Shown piece after piece: positions 14,301 through 27,588 of a DNA stretch of 64,000 nucleotides. How positions within the stretch are numbered: the stretch's first letter is position 1; every line of letters begins with the position of its first letter. A program made the translations under genes and the position numbers. Location: assembly GCF_963662255.1 (NCBI RefSeq), contig NC_085049.1, positions 64,899,158 to 64,963,157 of the forward strand, written 5' to 3'. Source of the DNA: Cinclus cinclus (Eukaryota > Chordata > Aves > Passeriformes > Cinclidae). The notes beneath the pieces were generated by a model. That model was not told the origin of the DNA. It saw only the letters and a list, made by a program, of their open reading frames with translations, and did no database searches.

Positions 14301-15095
14301 TCCAACCCCAGCTATCCATCTAGGCTTCTTCTGTGGCCTGTGGAAGGAAATCGCACAGCGACATGGTCATTGAAACATCTTAATGTAGGTGTGATGATGA
14401 TGTAAGTGAATCATTTCCTGTAACATCTTAACCCTCTCCATGCACTAGAGAGCTTGCTCACAATCTGATTACTTTGGATACTTCACTTACAGATAAAGGA
14501 AGTTAGAGGAAATGAAAGTCCTTTCCCCTTAGCACTGTAACTGGTAATTGTGTAACTTGTGAACAAGGTCTCTTGGTCTTTGTGAAAAGCAATGATGCGT
14601 ATGACAAATTTTTCACACTCTCATGAAGTTTCCTGTTCTGTTTTGGGGAAACTCAGCTGTTAAAAAGTAATGAGTGCAAGAATGAATGAAATCTCATTCA
14701 GAGCAGTGGGGTTTTGCTGGGACAGTTCCCCAGTCATATTCCACACTGTGTGATGGAATTTGGATTTTTCTCAGTCCTTGTGAAATGGTATCTCATCTTG
14801 ATTCATAGACAAGTATCTTTTTACTAATAGTTTCCCTCTGCTTTAAACTAGATGGATTGGCTGTTAATAAGCAGCACATCACAACCTTAGAAGTGATGAA
14901 CTTTACTGAAGTTTCTGGATATTTTACCTTGGTTACTAAGTGATCATTACTAAAATTTGAAGCAAAAACAAGTAAAAAGAGGGTGAATCCTCCTTGAATT
15001 TCTACATATGTCTTTATTTAGTAAAATTATCCTAGATCTTGGATTGACAGCTGGTCTTCTACATTACAGTTATAATATTCTAATGAACTTTCAAT
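2327..15095. other. Long intergenic stretch without recognised genes
   Basis: About 12.8 kb of AT-rich DNA. It has simple A/T runs (a T run at about 5875-5887, a poly-A at 4973-4990, an A run at about 12668-12679) and no interspersed repeat that I recognise. The longest ORF is 148 codons at 10017-10463 on the plus strand. It has no recognisable domain or signal peptide, so I treat it as chance. No tRNA, rRNA or histone-like exon was seen. Conserved enhancers could be present but cannot be identified without alignment. Confidence 0.55.
4973..4990 (+). repeat. Poly-A tract (A18)
   Basis: Eighteen consecutive A residues follow a GC-richer segment (about 4855-4972) with repeated 'gctgag' and 'cagctgctc' words. 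This could be the tail of an old retroposed sequence, but I cannot name the source and did not find a matching target-site duplication. A simple homopolymer is equally likely. Confidence 0.7.
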
Positions 15096-15175
15096 TTCCC
15101 TTCCCTTCCCTTCCCTTCCCTTCCCTTCCCTTCCCTTCCCTTCCCTTCCCTTCCCTTCCCTTCCCTTCCCTTCCC
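15096..15175 (+). repeat. Pentanucleotide microsatellite (TTCCC)16
   Basis: Sixteen perfect copies of TTCCC, 80 bp in all, without interruption. The complementary strand is (GGGAA)16, with G3 runs separated by two bases, which fits the G-quadruplex pattern G3N2G3N2G3N2G3. The 69-codon minus-strand ORF through it, a GKGRE-type repeat, only reflects the microsatellite. The perfect array suggests it is young and probably polymorphic in length. Confidence 0.97.
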
Positions 15176-17227
15176 TGTTTATTTTAATAAGTATGTGGAA
15201 GCAATGTGAACTTTTGTCTGTCAGTTTTAGGGACATTATACCTTAAAACATGCACAGAGTATGGGAGATAACAAATCAGAGCCCTAAATGTTGCACTCAG
15301 TGTTGCACTGCAAGCAATACTACTGTTGTGGAGGAAATGCACCTTTTTATCTTAAAGGTCATAGGAGGTACTGAGTCAAATAAATCACTCAGTGCTGTGT
15401 ATCTCTGTTATTACACATATCCTCCTGGAGAGGTGAAATTCGAGACCTCTAGTGTTTGCTGTGTGCTTGGGGGATTCACAGTGCTGGGGCCCAACTGCGT
15501 GCTAAAATTGGATGGTTTAAAGTCAATTCCTCCGTGACATACCTTTCAAGTCTGAACAGATTGGAAACCCTCAGGGTCCTGAATGTGACCTTCTCTGGAA
15601 GCAGTTTATGAGATTAACTCTCAAAGCACAGCTGGTCTCTGTCTCCTGTTACGCTACACATTAGTGATGCCATCAAACTCTATTTGGAAAAGCACAAAAA
15701 TCTGCAAGTCTAAACTCAAACATGATTGAGTAAAACTTGCTCAAAAATTCTTAATGTTTCCTTCCTCTTTGTTCAGAGTCCATTGAAATTGCTGCCAGAA
15801 AGGATTCCATGGGTTATTATCACTGTAAATTGTTTTGCACAGTTCCTTATAACTTTGGAGAGACTTCAGGTTTTCTCTTACATACAGTGAGTCTCTCAAT
15901 ATCATGGTGAGGAAAAGAAGCCCGTTTCCCCCCAGATTTGTGCAGAGACATTTTCTTCAGAGAGATCTGCTTCATAACATTGGCAGTAGTAGATGAACAG
16001 TTGTTAGGAAATAGGAGTCAGCAACTAAAGAAATGTGGAATGGAAGCTTCCTTCTTGCTCACATCCTGTGATTAACTGCCAAGATCAATCCATGGGGCTT
16101 TATTTTAAATTGAATTTATTCAAAACTCCACTATATAAACAGCATGGAAAGAATGAAGACTCAGACTTTATTAGTTACATCACAGTTCCTGTTTGGCATT
16201 TGCAGAGGGAGTCTGTGGTTGTCAGAACCAGAATAAGAACAAAATTGACTACTACAATTGGCCAGTGTCTGGACCAAAATGGAGTGAGTTAGAACCAAGT
16301 ATTTGTCAAGACTCCTCCCTGTCAGTCATGGTTTTAAAAAATGGAAGTTCCTGTAGGGTTGCTCTTCCATGTGAAGAAGAGCATCCTTTCATCTTGTTAT
16401 CTGCTCTGGGACAGAGCTCACTGAACATTGTGCTCCTGCTGTGGCAGCAGCTGATCCAAACACTAAAGTAGACATAGTGAAACTACGTGTTATTTATTTC
16501 CCTGTTTCACCCTAAAAACATAAACATTTCTTCTTCCTTTGCTTATTTGCTACTTTGTATCTGAATATGAGATTTCGTGAGGCCAAGGATCATCACTCAA
16601 AAGACTCATTTCAGGAGAGTCTTCCGACCAACAGATTTAGTCCTGAAAAAAATCAGACTCTATTGAGGGATGACAGTTATCAGGGAAATGACAGCAGAGG
16701 AGTAAATAAGAAGTAAAATTTGGACGGAAGACTGTAAGAGGTTTTGTAGAATCTCTGTTGAAGCTTTTGTAGAACGTCATTGGGGGTTCCAAAGGTAAAA
16801 AAAATCAAGTTCCTCTCTGGGTTTTGTATCCAGCTCATTCCGAGTATGAGTAGAAAGCCTGTATGGCTTTATTTTAAAAGCTGGGGGTTTTTCCCCTTTA
16901 TGTAATTTAAATTATAATGACTCTGAGGCCCTGGTGGAAGCATAATGAATCTGTTACTCTGGTTTTTTGAGCAAACTGTCTTCTATTTCACTGAGTGTAA
17001 AGGCTATGGATTAAATTTCTAAAACTAAAAGAGAATATTTTCTGATCTGCAGTGGAAACTGTACTGGAAAAAAATTACTGTTAAATCATACTTATAAAGT
17101 GGGTGGAGCAGAGGATCTGTCTCAGCCCTATCCTGTTTAAAGCCTCAAATACAAGTTTGCATTGCTCAAATCCCTAGAAAATCAGGTGGCTCCTATTTAT
17201 ATTTACTACCACCTAAAGCCACCCCTG

Positions 17228-17268
17228 AAAAACAAACAAACAACAATAACAAACAAACAAACAAACAC
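17228..17268 (+). repeat. Imperfect (AAAC)n low-complexity tract
   Basis: The tract consists of AAAC units broken once by 'aacaataac'. It has the form of a short tetranucleotide microsatellite or a remnant of an A-rich tail. No flanking element is recognisable. Confidence 0.85.
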
Positions 17269-17616
17269 ATTCCAGGTAGTTCTGCATAAGCAGAAAAATG
17301 AAGCAGTAATAATCTTTGCAATTAGAGGAATAACACTTCAATTCCTTTTTGGAAATAGAAATGGGCAATGTATTTTGGAACAGAGAAGAAAAAAAAAGTA
17401 TGGAAACTTCCAGAGAAACCCAAAGAGTCAAAGACAGTCACAGGCCAGAAGCATTCTGATAAATGTTATTATACTGTTCTTACAATTTGTAACATGTGAT
17501 AGAGCAAATGAATGACTGCACTGGAGAAAGAGGACAATCAGCAAGGATGCAAAATTACACTTGGCACATTTTGCTTTGCCTTGGGGATTTCTAGAGAATC
17601 AGTCTTTCATTTTCCT

Positions 17617-17619
<3 letters not shown>

Positions 17620-17649
<30 letters not shown>
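17620..17649 (+). repeat. Homopolymer T30
   Basis: Thirty consecutive T residues, preceded by 'ttttcctagg' and followed by 'actttttataac'. It could be the antisense poly-A tail of a retroposed sequence on the minus strand, but no parent sequence is recognisable on its upstream (right-hand) side. Run length is uncertain in any assembly. Confidence 0.9.
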
Positions 17650-17655
<6 letters not shown>

Positions 17656-20565
17656 TATAACTTTTGTGGCTGGTTGCTAGAAATATAGGGTAAAAAAAGG
17701 AACTTGGAAATACAGTACACATCTTCACTTCCAGAACTGCCTCACAGTCTGGATTGTTCACTTTCCTGGGGCAGGATAGAGGAACAGAGAAAAATAATTA
17801 AAAGAATATTTTCTTTCTTGCATTTATTCTCTGCAGTAATAACAGATTTTAGATCAAAGAAGTTCTTTGTTAGCAGAATCCAAGTCAAGTCCCAACTAAA
17901 GACAAATCCAAAGAGTGTCCCTTTGATCTTTGCTGTTTCATTCTTGAAACCACTCCCTTAATGCTCTTCGTACCTTTCATCATTTGAGCTTGGATGGCAG
18001 AAGATTTTCCCCACTGTCAAATAGGGGCTAATCAACATCTCTCAGGACAAAAATCAGCAGGATTGTCTTTGAAGGGATGGGTCTGCATTTTAAGTAACCT
18101 TCACCGCTGTCCCCTGTGTAAATCCAGCACTCTGGAGAAACAACAGGCAGAAGCCTTTATGGCATGAACAATGGACAGATACTAGATCGATGGGCTGGCC
18201 AAGCATTTTTCAACATTTTTGTGGATTACTGGTAGCCCTTCTTTATCTGCATCTGTAGTTCTGTGATTTGGCTGCTTAAAGGGAGTTAAATAGCATCAGT
18301 GATCAGGGTCTTTCTCTGCTCTGAACTTTATATAAGGTATGTATAATTGGCTGTGGAATGTTTGTTGTTTTCATATTAAAAACAGAACCAAACCAAAATC
18401 AGTGCTGTGTGAGCAATTTAACTGCAGAAGTCTTTAATGTTTACTGCAGTTGTAATTAGAGTTTCAGCAGATATTTTCAAATATCCAACAGCAATCAAGG
18501 AAACCAGATAGAAGGCAGTGGGGGAACTGTACAAGCAGGGGTTTTGGTTCTTGTGCAGAACCTCTGAAAAAAAATTACCACAGCATTGTGAAAGCTTGAT
18601 ATTTCTGAAAAAAACCCTCAGAGTGTAGCCCTGAAACAGATATGTGGTGAAAATTTTGGTTTCTAGATTTTATTTCTGGATTGCAATTTAACAGGAAGTA
18701 TTCAAGAATATTTTAAATCAGTCGGTCCCATTTGAGGACAATACTGGAAGTGGCTCTCTGAAAGTAGCTGGGCGCCACAGTTGGGAAATAAGAATATCAG
18801 GATCTGCTCTTTTGCAGCAAGGTTCTCCTGGTTCTTTTAGAAATGAGATCACATCTGCTGTGAATGATATCTGGGTATGTTGTTCTTGATATGAATGGCC
18901 AGGTGAATGGCATGGGGGAACGAGGCCTCTGACTGAATATATATATATGTACAAACGCATAAGCAGAACAGCTGCTTTCAGATATTACTGCAAAACATGA
19001 CAAAATGCAATTGGCAAACAGGCTCCAACTGGCTGAAGAGCTGTTTTTAATTAACTCAGTGCAAGATGATAATGGAAGTGCATTTCTACTTTTCCTGTTG
19101 AATGGAGATGCACTGATTCAGCAATAGTTGAACCCTTAACACTTCATAAACTTCTTCTGGGAGGAACTGCAGCAAATGCCAGCAAAGTCATCTGTGAGTC
19201 ATTAAGAAGAAGGAGAGAGGACTCTCCTGGAGCCATTCTTCCCAGTCCCAGATCACAAAGGGAAGGCAGTGATAGTGGCAGATCATGCTAAAGTATCCTA
19301 CTTGGCATAACCAGTCTGTGTTGTGAGTTTTCTGAAAGTAGTTGTTATGAGACAATAGGGCAGTCTGATGTGGTCTAACATTCCTTAATCAAAGATTCTC
19401 TCATCTAACAGCTCTTTTGCCCATTACAGTAGAACTGTTTTTATAGTGCTTATGTTAGAAGAGCAGGACTGCATTTATGTTTCTGCTTTGTGACTGCCAG
19501 AGCCCTCAAGTGCTTTATTATAGTACATTGCCAGTTTTGTTGTAACTAAGGTGGAGAACTCCTTACGTCTGCAAGTTGGGTTTCTTTTAATGCAAGACCA
19601 TAAACTCTTTCTGGTCTTGTCTAGAATTTCTCATGATGCAAGATTGGCTTTGTGGTCTAGACCTGGTTCAATAAGCAAAAGTTTCTTAAGATACAACTTT
19701 CTGAATAAAAGCACCATGAAACATGTTGCTGTGTCTTCATGTGAATTACTTTGCCCATGGAGCAAAGCCTGGCTTCACTCCTATCCCAGGATCTCCTATA
19801 TACTCACTATATGCTGCTGCTTCCATGAAAAACAAGACAAGGAAAGCTATTTTTAAGAAAAAAATAAAAGATAAAAAAATTTTTAAAAGGCAAGGGGAAA
19901 AAAAGAAGAAGAAAAAAGGCAAAGAGATTAGTCTTTGCAGAGAGTTATGCTTAGCTGTAAGGCACCAGATGAATCAAAGCGAGCACTGGCAGGCAGAATT
20001 TCCCAGCAAGTATCTGCCCACGAGCCAAGGGTTATATGAACTTAACTGCTCAAGGGAACATACTTTGGTTGCTGATTCCATGTCACACCCAAGCAATGTA
20101 AATCTGAACCTTGCTCTTGATTGAAATTTGAGAAACCTCTGCAGGCGTTTCACTAAAATGCAGCTCTGCTGAAGGGGGTGTATGTTCATGGAAGAGATGT
20201 AATCAGAGTATTCCAGCTAACTAGATGCTGGTTGGGAAAAGAAAGTGCAAGATATGCATGCTGGGTGGGAAGTGTTGGATGAATGTCCAGCAGCAGCTTT
20301 GGGAAAGAAGGAGAAACTGCACAGAGACAGAGAATAATAAAAGAAAGTAAAAGTCAGGGAGCAGCTAAAAGGTAAAGGAGGGGGCTGGGAACTAAGGGCA
20401 GCAGAAGGAGCAAGGAAGAAGGCGAGGGAGGTAGGGGAATGTCAAATGTGGCTGGGACCAGAGATCACTCTGCTCTTCCTTCCCAGATGTGTTCTGGGTT
20501 ACAGAAACTGGTCAAGGGTCAACGGTGCCCTCCTCCTGTCTCCATTTTGTCAGAAATTGGGCTAG

Positions 20566-20808
<243 letters not shown>

Positions 20809-20818
20809 GTATCATATG

Positions 20819-22560
20819 GATTTAATCATTATAAAAGGAGGTCATTTAAAGGTAAGGCATGGACAACTGGAAGAATGCTGGTGTCCTACATGATGTATTC
20901 TGAGCAGAGAAAATCCTTGGAGGTGCATAGATCAGATAAACCAGCCAAAAAGGAAAACTGACTGAAAAAGCTGCAACAATGTCCTAGACAAGACCTGCTT
21001 GAATGACAGATCCACAGATCCAAAATCTGTGTTATTTCTAGCATCTTCTGCAACAGAGGATGCTGAAAAGAACAGTCTCCTGCTATGTGTTAGCTGGCTT
21101 CGGCAGAGTTAATTGTTCATGGAGAGCTGGAGAAAAGGAAGGAGAGGGGGAGATGGAGGAAGAAAATAAAAAAAAAAATGGACACATTGCAGGCTATTTG
21201 GGAGGGAAGAAAAGATGGAGAGAGACCATTTATTTATATTTTCACTACAACATCAGTTTTTCCAAAATTAAATTTTTCTGGAAGTGTTTGTATTTTCTGG
21301 AAGTACGGAGTTTGTATCAAGTAAACAGCTGTTGGATAGTGCTGGCAGATGAGATGTGGTTGCTCTCAGTCAGCAACTCCATCCAGGCCACCATACATCC
21401 AAATGTCTCAGGTATGTTTCTAAGCAGTTACATGGTGCAATAGACATACATGGAATCTGAAAAGCTCTGGACCCTCTGTATCCATTTCCTAGGTGAGCAA
21501 CTGGGCTCATTATCACTGTCCGGAAATAATCAGATTTACTCTGTAAAAACTAATATTGTAAAATGTGCATAGTAAGCTTTTTAATTTGCTATAGCTACTA
21601 TTTATTCTACACTATACTACTATCTATATATTTGTGATTTATCTCACAAAACTTGTCAGAAAGTAAAACATGTAGGCATTTCCCTCGTACCTTAACTCCT
21701 TGTCACAGTAAAAGGTATATTGGAGAGATTGGGAGACATATTTAGGTCTCCCAATAGTAACCATGTTGTCTTAGAAAGAGAAGCATCAGATTAGCACCCA
21801 GGCCCCCAGACAAACACAGAATTAACCATGGTGGAAGGTGCTTACAACCTGACAGAAACTACTCTTGCCAAAATTGGCACACTCGCCTTTTGCTGCTCAT
21901 CGTCTCTAGGCAAGATCAAGATCAAAAGAATGAGTGAAAAGTGATCTTAAATAGGTAAAATTACACATCCTGGTTGGAACTATGAAATAGTAAATGCTCT
22001 ACAATGCCAGTACAACTAACTGCTGACAGTAGTTGCAGCATCAATGACAAACACCACCCTTGGTGAAGGCACAAGTGCAATTGTGCCACAAAGTGTGAAG
22101 CATCTCTTGTAAATGCCGAGCAAGAGACTTGCTGTAATATGTGAAACATTGAGACAGATTGAGTAGGAACCTATGAGATCATGCATCTTTTCAGTTTTCT
22201 GCTTTCAGACATAAGTTTCCCTTACTTCATGCAATTGAAATTGTCTGGAGAGCTCTAGAGAGGGAAAGGAATCTGGGAGATTATTTTTCAAATAGTAAAA
22301 CATGGTGGTTCCAAAGTTCCCTGGTATATTCACCATTTACCTGTTTGAAACTATTCAGAGCACAAAATCCCTTTGCACATAAGAGCTTTTTTAGATGTTA
22401 TCAAGATATGAAACTCCATTCTGAAATTTCTGTAACTTGTCTTGCAATGTTTTATATTACCTTGTTGTTTCTAGATAACAGAAGCTTAGTCCTGGATTTC
22501 AAAGTTAAGCCTGCAAGCTGGTCTGTGGTCTTCTCTTAAACAGTCAGTCAGAAAATAAGA
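20819..22560. other. Intergenic DNA without recognised genes
   Basis: About 1.7 kb of AT-rich single-copy-looking DNA. A plus-strand ORF of 127 codons (21060-21443) contains a Glu/Lys-rich tract from a purine-rich run and shows no known domain. I see no RNA gene or repeat. Confidence 0.5.
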
Positions 22561-22561
22561 C

Positions 22562-22922
22562 TTATGTGGAAAAGCTGAGAGAACTGGGTTTATTTAGTCT
22601 GGAAATAAGAAGCTGAGAAAGCAAATGATAACAGGTATGCCAAGACAGCTACATGGAAAAAAGTGATTGATTATGTTCCTGGATCACAAGGAATAGGACG
22701 TGCAAAAACTGGCTTATTTTGCATCAAGACATATTTAGATCAATCGTTAATTGAGAATGTGTATAGTTACTTAGAGAAATCCCTTCAAACACCTAAGATA
22801 TGTTCATTCAAATGCACAGAGATCTTTATGGTGTAAGTATGGTTGAATCTGCCCCAAACACGGGGATGAGCTGAACATCTGCCCTCTTGCGGCACCTTCC
22901 AACCCTCTGCTTCCATGATGTT
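22562..22922 (+). mobile_element. Old, strongly diverged CR1 LINE relic
   Basis: The left end 'aagctgagagaactggg' followed by a 'tttagtctgga' block matches the CR1 3' segment that also occurs at about 31123-31160. The right end 'gcggcaccttccaaccctctg' followed by a 'ccatgatg' tail resembles the CR1 3' terminus ('cccttccaacc...attctatgat'). The middle is only loosely alignable ('tatttagatcaatcgttaa' against 'gtttaggttagatatt'). The orientation is plus. High divergence implies an old insertion. Its outer limits are approximate, and part could be unrelated sequence. Confidence 0.6.
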
Positions 22923-23902
22923 TTCTCAAGAAAGTGGTACACGGACAGCCCCTGAAAGCTGCCGGTGCTGGAAGATGTCACACTACCTGACACTAAGAAA
23001 AGAAAGGGAGGAAGCCATGGAGGCCACGATACTCAGAGCAGCCAGGATGGTCATCAGAGGGAGTGCCAGCAGCCCAGTATGTCAGCAGCCCGTGGTACAT
23101 GGCATGGGTGAAGCTTGCTGTAGGTGTGCCAAGAGCAGGAAGCCTTGCAGCCCTGTGGTGCTCCCACAGACTACTGCTTCCTCTGTACTGTCCAAGCACC
23201 ATGGCAGCTGGGCGTAGCCAGCCAAATGGGGAGAAGCAAGTGGAAGGAAGATGATCTCTCTCTCCCTCCTCTGGCTCTCAGAGAAATCTAATGAAAGCTC
23301 CCAACAATAGGTCTGGTGCCAGCCAAAACAAAGACCTTCCCTGCTCCTGCTCCATTACTGTAGCTGTCCCATCTTTCTCACATGCTGCCCTGCGCTCCCC
23401 ACACAGACCCCACTTTGATCATTCCACCACCACTTCACTTTCTGAAGTCCTGTGGGACCTCAGTGGAACAGCCTCAGACACTTTCTTTTCACGAATGCTC
23501 TAGATCCTATCTGGATTGAAGTCCTCAGGTTTGTCCTGTTATGGATGGTGCTGTGCTCTTAGACTCACAATAATGAATTAAGGAGTGTCATAGGAGAGAC
23601 ACACGGTGTGAAAACAAAATAACTCAAAGTCTCAAAAAATTTTGTGGTGCAGGAGTCTGGTAGAAGTTTTTTTGAAACTCCTTTTTTTCCCTCCTGTGCT
23701 AATTATGACTGTATTTTCCTATTTTTGTGCAGAAGTGGAAATTCCAAAATGCTTGGGAATTTCCAAATCTAATTTCCAAATCCCTTCTACCAAACATGGA
23801 AAATTTTACTCGTGGTCTATGACCAAGCCATAGGCATAAAGTACTGGAAACATTGTGAGAGCATTCTACCCACCAGCTTGGAAAAGAGTAGCAATATTTA
23901 TT

Positions 23903-23941
<39 letters not shown>

Positions 23942-26900
23942 TGTATTGCCTAGATCAGCTCAAGTATTTAAGCACCAGGGTTTCTCAGACATTTATTTTT
24001 AGCATATTATTCTATTTCATAAACAAGAGAGTTCATACTTCTGATTGCCAACATATCCTTCTGTACTCTGTACTGGTTCAGTATGCTCTTAAAAACACTA
24101 AATAAAACACCTTCCACATTTCTGAATTATTTTTACATTCAGCAGGGTGCTGTAAGCAGCCTCAGGGCAGTATTAGATCAACTAGCTAATAGTCTACATC
24201 ATGAGATGAAACTCAGAAGTTTGCCTTCTGTCCCTTGAGCTGCTTTTTTTCTGCTTCCTCTTGACAAGCCCCAGAACTGTTTTGATGGTGGCACTGTCTT
24301 GTCTACTTCCCTGCTTTTAAGTGTCCCTGATTCTTTGCTTAATGGGAAGCTATTGAAATAGTACCTTATTCAATTGTTAACTTGAACTGACAAGTTAAGA
24401 ATTGGTGTCGATTTGCTGAAATCATCAACTCATTTTTCTGGTCATTATTTTTCTTTGGCACTTGCCTTACCACTACTATATTATTTTTATCTTTTAATAT
24501 GTACTTGTATCAAACATGAGGGTGATATCTTTCTGTACTAGGAGTAATTTATCACTTTGCTCTTTGCTATAGAGGAACAAAAGTTTCACATTTACCTTGA
24601 AACTTTATAAAATCAGACCAATTTTTGCAAATGGTAGAGCCTATATTTCTATTTTATTTCTCATTCTGACAAAATACCCAATTTTAAACCAAAAACCACC
24701 CAGCTCTGTACTCTTGTTATTTTTTTGGAGACGGTTTCCCAATGATACTGAACCTCTGCCAAGGCATTGCAGACATCTGGAGCTCTGGCTTTGAGGGTGC
24801 CAGTCATCCTTTTCTGGGAGGGAGCTCAGAGGTTTATTCCATTTGGCCAGAATGAAGAACAATTCAAATATTCAAGCCTTCTAAACTAGCTCAATAACTA
24901 GCAGCTCTCAGAACATCTTTGTGATTACTGAATGAAAGATGTCAACTGACAGGTATAAACCCAACATTTAATTTAGCTCTGAGAGAGATGTTTATGATGT
25001 TTTATTTTCCAATAAAAAACTTCGTTTCAGTTCCTGAACTGCTGATGAATGAATACCACCTCTGACCCCTGAAAGCAAACACTACTCCACAGACAGTCAT
25101 TAAAAAACCCCCCCAAAACAGCAAAAAAGCACAAAGGACAGCTTAGAGCCTGATTTTTGTTCAGATTTCACTGAGTGAATTAAAAAATTGCACACATATT
25201 TCACAGATGAGAGGAGAGAAAATGTAGCAATTAACCATTCTATTTTGGCAATGAAGGTTCTTAAAATCATGCTGAGTGTCAACAATCACAAGTCCTGTTT
25301 AACTGATGTTACAGCTTCCATTCCAGTGGAAACAGCTCTCATTATAGGCATTGTATTGAATCATGCAAAGAAGAAAAGAGCTTGGGATAAAAATGTATTC
25401 TTTCTCTGGAAAATTGCACACATTTCCATTTGTCCCAAAGAATTACACTAGCATACCCGCAGCTAGCTCAAAGGAACACCCTTTTGGAAGCAAATTTTGC
25501 ATTTCATGTAACACCAGGCTAACATCTCACCATGAAGTTTTCCAAGCAGAAAGAGAATGCACTTCCGAGTAAATTTATATCTCCTTTCCACAAGATACAA
25601 CGTTTCTTCTTGCCTCTATTAAGAACATCAAACAAACCTGCTATATTAATGGGAAGAATTTATGCAGGCCTCACATCCCAAATATTTTTATAATTAGCCT
25701 ATTTTTGAGGGTGGACATAAGATACGTTATTCTTATTTCCAACATTAAGTCTCTACATATGTAAAACATCACCAGAGGTTCCTTCTTTTCTTCAAGCAGA
25801 CTTTCCCTGCCTTTCTACATTAGTTTGGCTATTGCAGCACTTTTAAGGCACTCCACATGTTGATGAGTAAACCATCATTTCCCCCTTGTAATAAGATTAC
25901 TCAGTCCTTGGGAGCAGATTTATAACCTACAGTTATTTCATGTCTAATCACAGCCTTACTCTCTGTAAAGAAAATGAACAGGCATGGATTGCATTTGAGA
26001 GCTTGGAGTCCTAAATATTTGGGTTATGTGTATGTAGACTTTGCTATATGGAAAGATACCAAAAGGAAACAATAAAAGAGGAAGGGAGGGCTTTTTACAA
26101 ACCCAGGCTAATAATGGACTTTCTGCACGTGTTTTAGAGCATTTACAAAGGCTGAAAACACCTTCACCATACATTTATCCTGCAACGATGTCATCTGTTA
26201 TGAATAAATGATGGGCGGGAATAGAAAAACGCAAAGGAGAGAATATGCTACAGAAGTGGAATAAACGGGCCTTGCAGTAACTGTGTGGTGAGAGAGAGAC
26301 TTTGTGTGAGGTGTAAACCACATTTCTACCAGATGGCGTGGGCAGCTGTCCTGAAGGAGAAGGGACATGACAGGCCCCAGCTGTTAACTCTTGAATTCCC
26401 AAGTATCATTCTGGCCCTGGAATCAGGCAAAAGAGGGTTTTGGGAAACCTAAAGTTCAGGTCATCTTCTTCCTTCCCTACCCATCCTCCAGGGTAAAATT
26501 CAGAGACAAGATCTATCCAGAAACTTCAGTGACAAGGGCAGCTCCAGATGTAGCCCAAGGAGGGTCTTGAGAGGATTTGAATCATTCTAACCTAGAATGA
26601 CTCAAATTTGACCTGTAACTACCATTAACTCACCTCCATCTGAGCCACAGCTGCCTCCCCTCTAACACTGTTTCATTATCCCCTGATCCTTTCAATGTCC
26701 TCTTTCTTCTTATCTTTGCTTTTCCTTAGTGTTCTCCTCTCCAGTATTGCCACTCCCTCTGACACTATCAGCAGTCTGAGATCTACTGCCACTCCAGGGG
26801 TAATGTTTGTGTTTTCAAACCATTCAGGAGTCTATCTTGTCTGTTTAGAGTAGATGCTTTTAGCAGAAAGCTGCAGCTGTTGTTCTTCCAGGGATGCTTC

Positions 26901-27498
26901 CTAGGTTAATATTAAGGTTGGTGATAATGTGTAGTCATTCTCCATTGTTAACACATAGGAATCAATAAAAATTAAATGAATCCTTTTTTTTTTTTTTTCT
27001 CCCAGTTCTTGAATCCCCTTGGATGTCTTATTGGATGGCTAGAGCAGTTAGATGTGATAAAATAATAGAAAATACTATTTTCCAAGTATATTTCTTAATG
27101 TGGAAGTTCACTTTCCATCATTTCCCTTCTGTAACAGACGTGGTTTTGCAGTTCTTGGGAGTTAGTACAAAAAGTTATAAATTAGTTCAGAATCTCTTAC
27201 TGGTTGGGAAGAAATTTATATATATAATTGAATATAAGCAAATGAACTGTAAATATTTTTTAACCATGGAAACCTGGGTTTGGTGATGACTTCACTGCTA
27301 CAGAACACTCTAGTGAACTTCTCAGTTTTCAGGGGAGGGTTATATTCACCAGACCATCCAGGCAGTGCTATTGGGATTTATAGGGCTCATTGGCTGACAC
27401 GTCTGTCACACAGTGCCTCTGTTTCCAAGTTACATGGGAAAAGCAGTACGGTGCTCCACTGCTGTAACAGCATACAACTGTGGTGCCTGTTATATTTG
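22923..27498. other. Intergenic DNA with a GC-richer patch, no recognised gene
   Basis: A GC-richer patch at about 22900-23470 carries overlapping ORFs on both strands (100 codons or fewer) without recognisable domains. The remainder is AT-rich, with (TTTA)10 at 23902-23941 and a T15 run at 26984-26998. No tRNA or named transposon was seen. Confidence 0.5.
23902..23941 (+). repeat. Tetranucleotide microsatellite (TTTA)10
   Basis: Ten perfect TTTA units. The YLFI repeat in the 97-codon ORF at 23812-24105 is only a translation of this microsatellite. Confidence 0.97.
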
Positions 27499-27588
27499 AC
27501 AGAATCATACAGTCATGGAATATGTGGGTTGGAAGGGACCCATCAGGATCATCCTCCTGGCCCTGTGCAGGAACACCCCAAGAATCAG
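27499..27588 (-). mobile_element. Short CR1 3'-end fragment
   Basis: The plus strand reads 'acagaatcatacagtcatgga', then 'gggttggaagggacccatc', 'aggatcatc', 'ctggccctgtgcagga' and 'caccccaagaatc'. This is the antisense of the CR1 3' terminus, with the octamer-type tail at the left end. Only about 90 bp are retained. It is relatively well preserved, so the copy is probably younger than the relic at 22.6-22.9 kb. Confidence 0.88.

Larger units (their letters stand above)
15176..20565. other. Intergenic DNA without recognised genes
   Basis: About 5.4 kb of AT-rich DNA holding an (AAAC)-rich stretch at 17228-17268 and a 30-T run at 17620-17649. An A-rich block lies at about 19855-19920. ORFs here are at most 133 codons and lack recognisable domains. 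The largest (19723-20124) gets its Lys-rich middle from the A-rich block. No repeats of a named family were seen. Confidence 0.55.

Noticed and set aside
15027..15236. Minus-strand ORF with a repeated GKGRE unit
   Set aside because: It is generated by the (TTCCC)16 microsatellite, with no coding evidence outside it.
23812..24105. ORF with a hydrophobic YLFI repeat that resembles a membrane segment
   Set aside because: The hydrophobic part is the translation of (TTTA)10.
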